6,742 bases of DNA from Candidatus Woesearchaeota archaeon (GCA_023269295.1 JAHFTU010000074.1:1-6742); one strand, 5' to 3'. Counted from the first letter of the stretch, positions 1-4,724 are shown. The notes: generated by a model from the sequence alone, not told the origin. A program made the numbers and translations.

Positions 1-9
1 GACCTATGC

Positions 10-567
10 ATGCTTATCGGCTTCAGGAAGGATTTTCGCAACAGCGACAAGTGTGCTGAGGAGCTCTTGCCTGTTTTCAGGAGGGCGCAGAGCCGTTACG
101 AGGGTGAAAGAGGAAAGCCGCCAACTCAGTTTCTGAACGCTGTCCTTGCTGATAAGGAAGTGGCAGCAAAGTACGGCACAAAGCACGGCAGCATGACAAC
201 GCAGGACATCTACTTTATTTGGGCGGCTCACCACCTTAAGGAGTTTCTCAGGCCAAGGGTAACAGGAGAGCTGCCTTTTAGCTATGGTAACGAAGAAGTG
301 CTGATTATGCCGGGAGAAAACCTGCACGTGTTAAGGCCTGAGTCAAAGTTCTGTGACCCCAGAATCAGCAGGTTCAACAATCAAATGCGGTGGTACAAGG
401 CAACTATAGGCACTGGCTACTGGGACATTGTTGAGGAGGTGCTTGCCGAGCAGGCAGCAGTGAGTTATCACGGGATGGCTATGAAGCGGCAGGATATCAG
501 CCCGGGCCCGGCTGCGGTGGCAGCTGTCACCAGCGCTCATCTGTTTCGCTCTCCACCCACTTCCTGA
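10..567 (+). CDS. Hypothetical protein, possibly 5'-truncated by the window
   Basis: Not recognised. The frame is open from base 1, so the ATG at 10 is only the first start visible and the true start may lie outside the window. The 185-residue product is soluble with no membrane segment. It has a basic, helical first 80 residues (including KHGSMTTQDIYFIWAAHHLK at about 58-77), a middle part with WYK and GTGYWD motifs (residues 128-139), and a final ~20 residues rich in Ala, Pro and Ser that look unstructured. That tail is encoded where the gene overlaps the convergent cutA gene by 41 bases, so its last residues are constrained by the opposite strand and may be a recent extension. Length and residue composition make it a plausible real gene. 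No function can be given. Confidence 0.6.
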   Translation: MLIGFRKDFRNSDKCAEELLPVFRRAQSRYEGERGKPPTQFLNAVLADKEVAAKYGTKHGSMTTQDIYFIWAAHHLKEFLRPRVTGELPFSYGNEEVLIMPGENLHVLRPESKFCDPRISRFNNQMRWYKATIGTGYWDIVEEVLAEQAAVSYHGMAMKRQDISPGPAAVAAVTSAHLFRSPPTS

Positions 568-841
568 ACTCTTCATCGCTGCCGTGCCACGGCAGAGCCA
601 CTATACATGGTATTTCGTAGCTATGCAGCTGCTTAACCTCTTCTTTTATCTTCTCAAAGCTTTCTTTTCTGGCCTTGCAGATCATTACGATTTCTGGCTC
701 GTCAACAACCTTCCCATCCCAACGGAACATGCTCGTGACAGGGAAAATGTTGGCGCACGCAATTAGCTTTTTCTCGAGAAGCTTGCCGGCGATGAGCTTC
801 GCCTCTTTCATGTCCTTGCAAGTGATGTAAACGCTAATCAT
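527..841 (-). CDS. cutA: CutA1-family divalent cation tolerance protein
   Basis: Encodes 104 residues, the normal CutA1 length. Visible family signatures are the N-terminal beta strand MISVYITCKD, the LLEKKLIACANI block (residues 21-32), RWDGKVVDEPE (40-50), a Lys after the next strand (MICKARK), and HSYEIPCIVALPW (73-85), followed by a C-terminal helix with a conserved Trp (KWVES). CutA1 proteins are small cytoplasmic trimers with a ferredoxin-like fold. They are linked genetically to copper and other divalent metal tolerance, but their biochemical role is unsettled. The start is the ATG at 839-841: the open frame runs on upstream to 1033, but that extra part is unlike CutA and crosses the promoter of the divergent neighbour. 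A TATA-like element 25-30 bases upstream suggests a nearly leaderless mRNA. Confidence 0.93.
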   Translation of the reverse strand: MISVYITCKDMKEAKLIAGKLLEKKLIACANIFPVTSMFRWDGKVVDEPEIVMICKARKESFEKIKEEVKQLHSYEIPCIVALPWHGSDEEFRKWVESETDERW

Positions 842-863
842 GCTACTGTTCCTGATTCTGCAG

Positions 864-873
864 CTTTTATTAC
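864..873 (-). promoter_or_regulatory. TATA-like element for cutA
   Basis: On the minus strand this reads GTAATAAAAG and is centred about 27 bases upstream of the cutA ATG. That is the expected archaeal TATA-to-start distance if transcription begins at or just before the start codon. There is no clear upstream B recognition element, so the call rests on position and AT-richness. Confidence 0.4.
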
Positions 874-910
874 TTTCGCTGCCAGCGCACAATGCGGCCA
901 GCGGCAAAGA

Positions 911-919
911 TTTATAAAA
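911..919 (+). promoter_or_regulatory. TATA box for zinc-protein/hydrolase operon
   Basis: TTTATAAAA lies 22-30 bases before the ATG at 941, preceded by a purine-rich AAAGA that could serve as the B recognition element. The spacing implies a leaderless or nearly leaderless transcript, which agrees with the absence of a ribosome binding site ahead of 941. Confidence 0.6.
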
Positions 920-940
920 AACGATTAACAGCAAAATTGC

Positions 941-1099
941 ATGAAGTGCGAAATCTGCGGCAAGTCCATCGCAACGACTTTTTTGGAGAAGCTTAAGGGC
1001 ACGTTTGTGAAGGACACCAAGGGCAAGTTGCACCCTGTGTGCTTTGAGTGCCAGAAGACTCTAAAGGACAAGGCAGAGATTCTTGGAAAGTTAAGATAG
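941..1099 (+). CDS. Small double-CxxC zinc-binding protein
   Basis: A 52-residue protein with two Cys pairs: CEIC at residues 3-6 and CFEC at 34-37. They are separated by a 27-residue basic stretch (LEKLKGTFVKDTKGKLHP), with a helical tail after the second pair. Four Cys in this arrangement fit a single treble-clef or zinc-ribbon-like site; zinc binding is inferred, not shown. Similar one-finger mini-proteins of the form MKCEICGK...CFECQK are, from memory, common in DPANN archaea, where their role is unknown. It starts at the ATG just downstream of the TATA box at 911. Its stop lies 2 bases before the hydrolase start, so the two are very likely co-transcribed. Nucleic-acid or ribosome binding is plausible but not demonstrated. 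Confidence 0.85.
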   Translation: MKCEICGKSIATTFLEKLKGTFVKDTKGKLHPVCFECQKTLKDKAEILGKLR

Positions 1100-1101
1100 C
1101 C

Positions 1102-1959
1102 ATGAAGATTGATGAACTTATCCTGCAAACCTGGAACAGCCAAGCTCGATTTCCTGTGCATCTTCCTGACGGCGAGCCATTATGCTACATGTTGAATTGC
1201 AAGGGTATCGGCATGCTGGCAGATGGTACTGGCAGGCCGAAAAGCGTCGTTGCACAGGTGGACCGCGAACTTGTCAATCAGGGAGTGGCAATGGCATATT
1301 TTTCGCTGCGCGACTATACTGAAGCAAGACAGTCGCCAAGAATCAGTGAGGCTGTAAGCATGGTAATTGATGCCGCGAATAGTATGCGAGAGAAGTACGG
1401 TGCAAAGCCGTACGTGACTGGACACAGTTTTGGAGGATTGATTGCAGTTAAGGCAGCGATGGAAGAGGAAGTATGCTTCGCAGGGGTTGTGCCGATGAAT
1501 ACGCCGATTCGGCTCGACGAGCCTTTAAGCCTCATCACCAAGAATTGGCCGAAAATGAAGGAACCGATGAAGAGCATCACAGCTAATGCGCTGTGCAGGG
1601 TGATGGCTGTTGATCACCACGGCTCTCCTGTTCAGGTTGTTGAAAGGGTGCTTGAGGAATCGATAGAACATCCTGCTTCGATTACGGGCTTCCTTGCCCA
1701 TACGCCTGTACTGCTCTTGTATGGCAAACGGGACGCATACCAGTTTAGGGAGGCCGGAGGTATTGCAAAGCAACAAACTTGTGCCGAGTATGAGATGCGC
1801 TGGAAGGCAATTGCACCTCATGCTACGATTGTGGGATACGAAGGCCTCGGCCATCACTTCGCCACGGGGCTGCGACAGCAGGCCGCTGTGCTGCTAGGCT
1901 ATCGCCCGCCGCAGGTGGCAGAGATAGCAAGGAACATACTCACTTTCGTAAAGGCGTGA
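1102..1959 (+). CDS. Alpha/beta-hydrolase fold protein
   Basis: Encodes 285 residues, typical for a single-domain alpha/beta hydrolase. The nucleophile elbow GHSFGG is at residues 107-112 with Ser109 as nucleophile. The acid is probably Asp211 in LLLYGKRDAY, at the end of a core strand, and the catalytic His is His251 (or His252) in EGLGHHF. Order and spacing match the usual Ser-Asp-His triad. The region between about 135 and 195 (NTPIRLDEP to EHPASITG) is the likely lid. There is no signal peptide or membrane segment, so it should be cytoplasmic. The substrate cannot be told; esterase, lipase-like, acylaminoacyl hydrolase or dehalogenase-like activities all use this fold. The ATG at 1102 is chosen because an earlier in-frame ATG at 1048 lies inside the zinc-protein gene. 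It is the second gene of that operon. Confidence 0.88.
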   Translation: MKIDELILQTWNSQARFPVHLPDGEPLCYMLNCKGIGMLADGTGRPKSVVAQVDRELVNQGVAMAYFSLRDYTEARQSPRISEAVSMVIDAANSMREKYGAKPYVTGHSFGGLIAVKAAMEEEVCFAGVVPMNTPIRLDEPLSLITKNWPKMKEPMKSITANALCRVMAVDHHGSPVQVVERVLEESIEHPASITGFLAHTPVLLLYGKRDAYQFREAGGIAKQQTCAEYEMRWKAIAPHATIVGYEGLGHHFATGLRQQAAVLLGYRPPQVAEIARNILTFVKA

Positions 1960-1960
1960 A

Positions 1961-1970
1961 TTTTATATAT
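1961..1970 (+). promoter_or_regulatory. TATA box for tRNA-Thr
   Basis: TTTTATATAT begins immediately after the hydrolase stop codon and lies 25-34 bases upstream of the first base of the mature tRNA. This is the standard archaeal tRNA promoter geometry and gives the tRNA its own transcription unit. Confidence 0.7.
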
Positions 1971-1994
1971 CAATGTCACTTCTGGTCATATGCT

Positions 1995-2115
1995 GCCTCC
2001 GTAGCATAGTAGCCATTGCGGCTGCTTCGTACAACCTTTTTAGGAAAAAGCTTGACCAAAAAGCTAAAAGGGAAGGAATAGCAGCAGGTCGAGGGTGCAA
2101 TTCCCTCCGGAGGCT
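1995..2115 (+). tRNA. tRNA-Thr (anticodon CGU), intron-containing
   Basis: A full cloverleaf can be folded by eye. The acceptor stem GCCTCCG/CGGAGGC (1995-2001 with 2108-2114) has 7 perfect pairs. The D stem is GCA/TGC (2004-2006 with 2017-2019), the anticodon stem GCTGC/GCAGC (2021-2025 with 2081-2085) has 5 perfect pairs, the variable loop is AGGTC, and the T stem GAGGG/CCCTC (2091-2095 with 2103-2107) has 5 perfect pairs. Removing 2032-2079 leaves a 73-base RNA with a 7-base anticodon loop T-T-CGT-A-A. Threonine identity is supported by C34-G35-U36, A37, the G1-C72 and C2-G71 pairs, and U73, which is common in archaeal tRNA-Thr. CCA is not encoded. U8, A14, G15-C48 and A21 are conserved. 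Odd points are D-loop GC where G18-G19 is expected, and T-loop TGC where TTC is expected. Confidence 0.9.
2032..2079 (+). other. tRNA intron (canonical 37/38 position)
   Basis: A 48-base insertion after A37, the usual archaeal site removed by the tRNA splicing endonuclease. It folds on itself: CCTTTT (2035-2040) pairs with AAAAGG (2066-2071), and after a one-T bulge AG pairs with CT (2064-2065). The bulge-helix-bulge motif around the junctions is not perfect. With bulges TA^C and AT^A, the central helix TTCG/AGGA gives only three of four pairs, one of them U-G. This suggests a relaxed motif or slightly shifted cut sites; boundaries are uncertain by about one base. Confidence 0.75.
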
Positions 2116-2159
2116 CTCCTTGTCCTGCCTGCCTTTAAGAGGAGAAAAAATCCGATAGC

Positions 2160-2169
2160 TTTTTATACT
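2160..2169 (+). promoter_or_regulatory. TATA box for CxxC 2-TM protein gene
   Basis: TTTTTATACT lies 65-74 bases upstream of the ATG at 2234. Transcription would begin near 2190, giving a leader of roughly 40-45 bases that contains the 2202-2217 hairpin and the GAGGTG ribosome binding site. Confidence 0.5.
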
Positions 2170-2201
2170 CAAAATGCGGGAGAAGGGATTAAGCAGTAAA
2201 A

Positions 2202-2217
2202 AGCCTAATCTTAGGCT
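2202..2217 (+). promoter_or_regulatory. Perfect inverted repeat in leader (hairpin or operator)
   Basis: AGCCTAA-TC-TTAGGCT is a perfect 7-base inverted repeat ending 4 bases before the GAGGTG ribosome binding site of the following gene. As RNA it would probably close with 5-6 pairs over a 4-6 base loop. As DNA it is a palindrome of the kind a dimeric repressor binds. It lies downstream of the predicted start site, so either translational control or repressor roadblock is possible. Confidence 0.45.
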
Positions 2218-2221
2218 CTAA

Positions 2222-2227
2222 GAGGTG
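2222..2227 (+). promoter_or_regulatory. Ribosome binding site fixing the start at 2234
   Basis: GAGGTG matches the archaeal anti-Shine-Dalgarno sequence and is 6 bases from the ATG at 2234. The alternative GTG at 2225 lies inside this site and the ATG at 2240 is further away, so 2234 is the best start. Confidence 0.7.
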
Positions 2228-2233
2228 TTGCGT

Positions 2234-2479
2234 ATGTGCATGGGCGGAGGAAATTGTAGTGATGGCGTGTGCGGCAAGTGCCACGCTGTGATGAAGGTTG
2301 TTGTTGGCGGTTTGGTGCTTCTTAATATTTACGTCTGGCCAAAGTGGACATCATGGCCTAACGGTTGGTTTGCGTTTATAGCAGTGCTGCTGATAATAAA
2401 GGGAGCCATCAAGTTTGTCATGCCTTCCTGCGGACACTGCAAGGGCGACATGATGCCTTCCGGCAAGAAGGGCAAGTAA
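2234..2479 (+). CDS. Small 2-TM membrane protein with CxxC at both ends
   Basis: Encodes 81 residues. A Cys-rich N-terminus (Cys2, Cys8 and a CGKC at 13-16 followed by His17) leads into a first hydrophobic segment at about 21-37. A short Trp/Pro-rich turn (WPKWTSWPNGW) is followed by a second hydrophobic segment at about 46-63. Then comes a second pair CGHC at 66-69 and a basic tail with KKGK at the end. Two membrane helices put both Cys pairs on the same side, probably the cytoplasm given the basic C-terminal tail, where together they could form one metal site or a redox pair. This is inference; the family is not one I can name. It has its own promoter, a leader hairpin and a good ribosome binding site. 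Confidence 0.85.
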   Translation: MCMGGGNCSDGVCGKCHAVMKVVVGGLVLLNIYVWPKWTSWPNGWFAFIAVLLIIKGAIKFVMPSCGHCKGDMMPSGKKGK

Positions 2480-2560
2480 GGGCCTGAAGAAGCTCAAAAA
2501 CTGGCATTAAAGGCCTGTTTATTACTTCTTTTACTACCTTATAATGACAAGTAGCGAAAA

Positions 2561-2570
2561 GCTTAAATAC
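2561..2570 (+). promoter_or_regulatory. TATA-like element upstream of the structured RNA region
   Basis: GCTTAAATAC with a purine-rich GCGAAAA just upstream, which fits a B recognition element plus TATA box. Initiation would fall near 2590, about 15 bases ahead of the long stem. It may serve a separate small RNA or the TFE gene with a long leader. Confidence 0.5.
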
Positions 2571-2604
2571 TAGTATGCCCAAGGAATGGTTCTAGGGGGT
2601 TAAA

Positions 2605-2658
2605 TAGCTAGCTCAAAAGGGAGTCATGAGTCATAAGAGTCTGCTTTTGGGTTGGCTG
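2605..2658 (+). ncRNA. Candidate structured RNA or structured TFE leader
   Basis: Bases 2605-2619 pair with 2644-2658 without interruption: 15 pairs, of which 11 are Watson-Crick and 4 are G-U, closing a 24-base loop that contains the near-palindrome ATGAGTCAT. The G-U pairs would become A-C mismatches on the opposite strand, so the fold belongs to a plus-strand RNA. A TATA-like element sits at the right distance upstream and a T-rich tract follows 13 bases after the stem, which would bound a transcript of roughly 85-95 bases. I do not recognise it as tRNA, SRP RNA, RNase P RNA or a clear C/D or H/ACA guide RNA. The alternative is a structured 5' leader of TFE. The listed span is the stem only. 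Confidence 0.45.
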
Positions 2659-2670
2659 AGTTGATTGCAA

Positions 2671-2700
2671 TTTTTGTTTTTTGTGGCAACAAACTTTTTA
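2671..2700 (+). terminator. Possible T-tract terminator with small hairpin
   Basis: A T-rich run (2671-2682) is followed by TTTGT-GGCA-ACAAA (2680-2693), a 5-pair hairpin, and then TTTTT (2695-2699). Archaeal termination uses oligo-T tracts, so this could end the RNA starting near 2590. The last part, CTTTTTAG, could alternatively act as a weak TATA element for TFE. Confidence 0.35.
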
Positions 2701-2744
2701 GCCCGTCCTAGTAGTCCAGATTTTTGGCATAAAACCAGGAGAGA

Positions 2745-3311
2745 ATGAAAACAATGAGACAAATTTTGAAAGCGCCAAGGATGCAAATCGGGAAACGCCA
2801 GATTGCCACAGCAGTGAGGAAAAGCGGCCATCTCCAGACTATTGCTGAGGTAATTGGCGAGGAGGCTGTGCCTGTTGTGCAGTACCTTAAGGGCAAGAAG
2901 AATATTTCTGAGTTCAAGATAGCTGAGAGCATTAAGACCGAGGTTAATTCTGTCAGGAAGATGCTTTATGCAATGCAGACCAACAATCTCGTATCTTATT
3001 ATAGGAAGAAGGACAGGCAGAAGGGCTGGTACATAAGCTACTGGACACTCAAGCCTGAGTCTTTTGACTATCTCTCCATTGCTACCAGGAAGCAGAAGCT
3101 CCAGCAGCTGAGCGAGCGCCTTCACAAGGAAGAGGCTTACGAGGGGCTGTTTTACATCTGCCCAAGCTTGTGCGTGAGGCTTGAGTTTGACAAGGCTGCA
3201 GAAATCAGCTTCAAGTGCCCTGAATGTGGAAGCACGCTTCAGCACCAGGACAATTCCAAAACCATTGAGCAGCTCAGGACAAAGATAAGCGAGCTTGAGG
3301 TGAAGAAGTAA
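2745..3311 (+). CDS. tfe: Transcription factor E (TFIIE-alpha homologue)
   Basis: Encodes 188 residues. After a basic N-terminal extension of about 33 residues comes the winged-helix domain (about 34-112; EVIGEEAVPVVQYLKGKK..., then VNSVRKMLYAMQTNNLVSYYRKKD and the wing GWYISYWTLKPE). A linker helix follows, then a zinc ribbon with Cys139/Cys143 (YICPSLC) and Cys158/Cys161 (KCPECG), and a short coiled-coil tail (IEQLRTKISELEVKK). TFE joins the archaeal RNA polymerase pre-initiation complex and helps open the promoter. All four zinc ligands are present, so the ribbon should be functional. The ATG at 2745 lies 3 bases after AGGAG, rather close; the ATG at 2754 (12 bases away) is an alternative that would shorten the protein by three residues. 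It is followed after 16 bases by an unknown gene. Confidence 0.93.
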   Translation: MKTMRQILKAPRMQIGKRQIATAVRKSGHLQTIAEVIGEEAVPVVQYLKGKKNISEFKIAESIKTEVNSVRKMLYAMQTNNLVSYYRKKDRQKGWYISYWTLKPESFDYLSIATRKQKLQQLSERLHKEEAYEGLFYICPSLCVRLEFDKAAEISFKCPECGSTLQHQDNSKTIEQLRTKISELEVKK

Positions 3312-3327
3312 TTCTAGAGAATGAACC

Positions 3328-4134
3328 ATGACTAGTAGAAATATTCAGACCTCTCAAGGGAAGAGAGGCAGTGGCGCACCACAGGCGTTAGTCCCTTATA
3401 GCCCTGTAAACCTTGTGGAGGTAGTAAATGTATTAAGCGGTACAACTGTTGAAGTCGAGCCCCAGAAGGTTGAAACAATAGATGAAAAGTTGGAGCGAGC
3501 GGGGTTGCCTGTTTATGTTGAGCCTGGTTGGCTGTCAATGACAAGAGAAGAAAGAGCTGAGCTTCCACCTTGGCTTAGCTATAGGGGCCAGAAAAAGGTT
3601 AAGGGGAAAAAGCAAGAGGTAACCATGCCGCCACCACCGGACCTAAAACTAAGAGGCGCGGTAACAGACTTTCTTAGGGATGCGCGTAGGATAGGCTCTA
3701 AGGAGCCGACCCTTGAGGGCGGAGCTTTTGTTTACAGGCAGATAATGGAGGCCTATGAGCGTGCTGCTGCGGCTGGCATTGATTTGTTTCACCATCCTTC
3801 TTTATGGGAGGAAGCAAGGTCTCCAGTTAACTGGTTTATAAGAGGGGCTTTTACTAGGGCAAGGACTTATTTCGCTAAAGGCCAAGATTTGCCTGAGCTT
3901 ATGCGTCAGCTGTTGGTACCTTCTGCAATCGGATATATGTTCGGTGCAAAACCAACAAGTGACTTCCATTCTGAGTCGGTGCCGATTTTTGAAGAGGCTG
4001 CAAGGACGGCAAAAAGGCAGGCAAATGCGCTTTTGCAGGAACGTAATTACACCGAAGAAGCACTTAGACCAATTCGCGATGTTGTTATAGCCGCAGAAAC
4101 ATACGGCGTCAGAATTGTTGTTCAATTCAGATAG
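3328..4134 (+). CDS. Hypothetical protein downstream of TFE
   Basis: Not recognised. The 268-residue product starts with a low-complexity, probably disordered stretch (residues 1-27). An acidic, Val-rich part follows (28-66), then a Pro/Trp-containing segment (WLSMTREERAELPPWLSYR, 68-86) and a basic-Pro linker (KKVKGKKQEVTMPPPP, 89-104). The region from about 105 to 268 is mainly helical, with several Arg/Lys-rich helices (FLRDARRIG, FTRARTYF, ARTAKRQANALLQ) and a Trp-containing LWEEARSPVNWF motif. There is no membrane segment or Cys cluster. The basic helices could contact nucleic acid, but that is a guess. It starts 16 bases after TFE with no good ribosome binding site and no obvious promoter between, so co-transcription is likely. 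By eye its third codon positions are more A/T-rich than in TFE. Confidence 0.75.
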   Translation: MTSRNIQTSQGKRGSGAPQALVPYSPVNLVEVVNVLSGTTVEVEPQKVETIDEKLERAGLPVYVEPGWLSMTREERAELPPWLSYRGQKKVKGKKQEVTMPPPPDLKLRGAVTDFLRDARRIGSKEPTLEGGAFVYRQIMEAYERAAAAGIDLFHHPSLWEEARSPVNWFIRGAFTRARTYFAKGQDLPELMRQLLVPSAIGYMFGAKPTSDFHSESVPIFEEAARTAKRQANALLQERNYTEEALRPIRDVVIAAETYGVRIVVQFR

Positions 4135-4240
4135 AATCAAACTTCTTACCTATAGCAGCGCTGTTGAATAGATGCATCTTCTCACCACGTCTCAGCGTGC
4201 TTTGTAACCGCAGCCTGGAACAACGCAGTATCCAAAAAAG

Positions 4241-4249
4241 TTTATATAC
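4241..4249 (+). promoter_or_regulatory. Strong TATA box for the 2-TM gene pair
   Basis: TTTATATAC preceded by AAAAAAG, 23-31 bases upstream of the ATG at 4272. The geometry predicts a leaderless mRNA and identifies 4272 as the true start: an in-frame ATG at 4164 would place this promoter inside the coding region. Confidence 0.7.
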
Positions 4250-4271
4250 TCAAATCGGCATTGCAGCAAGA

Positions 4272-4514
4272 ATGGTTAGCTACGTGAAGGCTTACATGGC
4301 AAAGAAAATGTCCTGGGCCACTTGGCAGTTTAGTGTTCTAAAAGTGGCTATGATATCCTTCGGAATACTTATAGGGTCGTATTTTGCTGATTTTTGGAAG
4401 CCACTGCTGCCTGTTGTGTGGGTTGTCTTTATTATCACAGTAGTTTGGGTTAGCGTGATGTGGCTTAAGCATGTGATGGTTAGTAAAAGCAATAAGAGGG
4501 TGATGAAAAAATGA
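4272..4514 (+). CDS. Small 2-TM membrane protein
   Basis: Encodes 80 residues. A short basic, Trp-containing N-terminus (MAKKMSWATWQF) is followed by a hydrophobic segment at about 21-38 (VLKVAMISFGILIGSYFA), a short loop with Trp and Pro (DFWKPLLP), a second hydrophobic segment at about 45-65, and a strongly basic tail (KSNKRVMKK). Both termini are probably cytoplasmic by the positive-inside rule. The family is not one I can name; small proteins of this shape are frequent in DPANN genomes as far as I recall. The last four bases, ATGA, overlap the start of the next gene, so the two are translationally coupled and probably act together. Confidence 0.82.
   Translation: MVSYVKAYMAKKMSWATWQFSVLKVAMISFGILIGSYFADFWKPLLPVVWVVFIITVVWVSVMWLKHVMVSKSNKRVMKK
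4496..4504 (+). promoter_or_regulatory. Internal ribosome binding site for the gene at 4511
   Basis: GAGGGTGAT lies inside the end of the preceding gene and 6 bases before the ATG at 4511. It is the best Shine-Dalgarno match around the second small membrane gene and favours 4511 over the in-frame ATG at 4520. Confidence 0.6.
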
Positions 4515-4708
4515 AAGGCATGAAACAGAAAACTTTTTCGTCAGTTGCAGGGGCGATATTTGCGGTAATAGCGGTTCTCCACCTTTTAAGGGCTGTTATG
4601 GGCTGGCCAGCATCTATCGGCAGCTTTGCAGTGCCAATGTGGCTCAGCTGGGTGGCCATTCTTGTGTCAGCGTTTTTGGCTTATTCCGCATTTAAGCTTG
4701 TAAAGTGA
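4511..4708 (+). CDS. Small 2-TM membrane protein, coupled to previous gene
   Basis: Encodes 65 residues. A basic N-terminus (MKGMKQKTF) leads into a first hydrophobic helix at about 10-30 (including IFAVIAVLHLLRAVMGW). A loop with a conserved-looking WPASIGSFAVPMWLSW (32-47) follows, then a second helix at about 45-62 and a short basic end. The His-Leu-Leu-Arg within helix one and the Pro-Met-Trp-Leu-Ser-Trp entry to helix two resemble a small membrane protein family I have seen in archaeal and bacterial genomes but cannot name. It overlaps the previous stop by ATGA and has its own ribosome binding site. Function unknown; accessory subunit of a membrane complex or a stress-related small protein would both be guesses. 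Confidence 0.82.
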   Translation: MKGMKQKTFSSVAGAIFAVIAVLHLLRAVMGWPASIGSFAVPMWLSWVAILVSAFLAYSAFKLVK

Positions 4709-4724
4709 GCCGGCAGCATCAAAA

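Larger units (their letters stand above)
2480..2744. other. 265-base intergenic region ahead of TFE
   Basis: No protein-coding gene is supported. From left to right it holds a T-rich stretch (about 2518-2540) that could end the previous transcript, a TATA-like element (2561-2570), a long RNA stem (2605-2658), a T-rich tract with a small hairpin (2671-2700), and the TFE ribosome binding site AGGAG (2737-2741). Confidence 0.6.

Noticed and set aside
842..1033. N-terminal extension of CutA by 64 residues
   Set aside because: The extension is unlike any CutA, covers the divergent promoter and the zinc-protein gene, and the internal ATG at 839-841 gives the normal family length with a TATA element in place.
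1048..1101. Upstream start for the hydrolase at 1048
   Set aside because: It lies inside the zinc-protein gene in another frame; the ATG at 1102 follows that gene's stop by 2 bases and starts a normal-length hydrolase.
1973..2158. Open frame of 61 codons between the hydrolase and the CxxC protein
   Set aside because: It lies across the tRNA-Thr gene and its intron; the product has no protein-like pattern and is explained by the RNA gene.
2626..2664. 12-codon leader ORF (ATG at 2626) inside the structured RNA region
   Set aside because: GGGAG is only 2 bases from the ATG, too close for normal initiation, and the ORF lies within the stem-loop; no sign of a regulatory peptide pattern.
2656..2668. 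CTGA followed by TTGATT, resembling a D'/C' pair of a C/D box guide RNA
   Set aside because: No outer C box (RUGAUGA) and D box at the expected distances were found, and the C' match is poor.
2631..3329. Long minus-strand open frame of 232 codons
   Set aside because: It is fully antisense to TFE, whose winged-helix and zinc-ribbon motifs are clear. The Leu-rich product reflects the reverse complement of Lys/Gln-rich TFE codons.
4135..4240. Possible small RNA between the TFE-linked gene and the 2-TM pair
   Set aside because: Only a short CAGCGCTG palindrome is visible; no promoter, long stem or T-tract supports a transcript.
4164..4271. N-terminal extension of the first 2-TM protein
   Set aside because: It would run through the strong TATA box at 4241-4249, and the residues encoded do not look like a membrane protein N-terminus.
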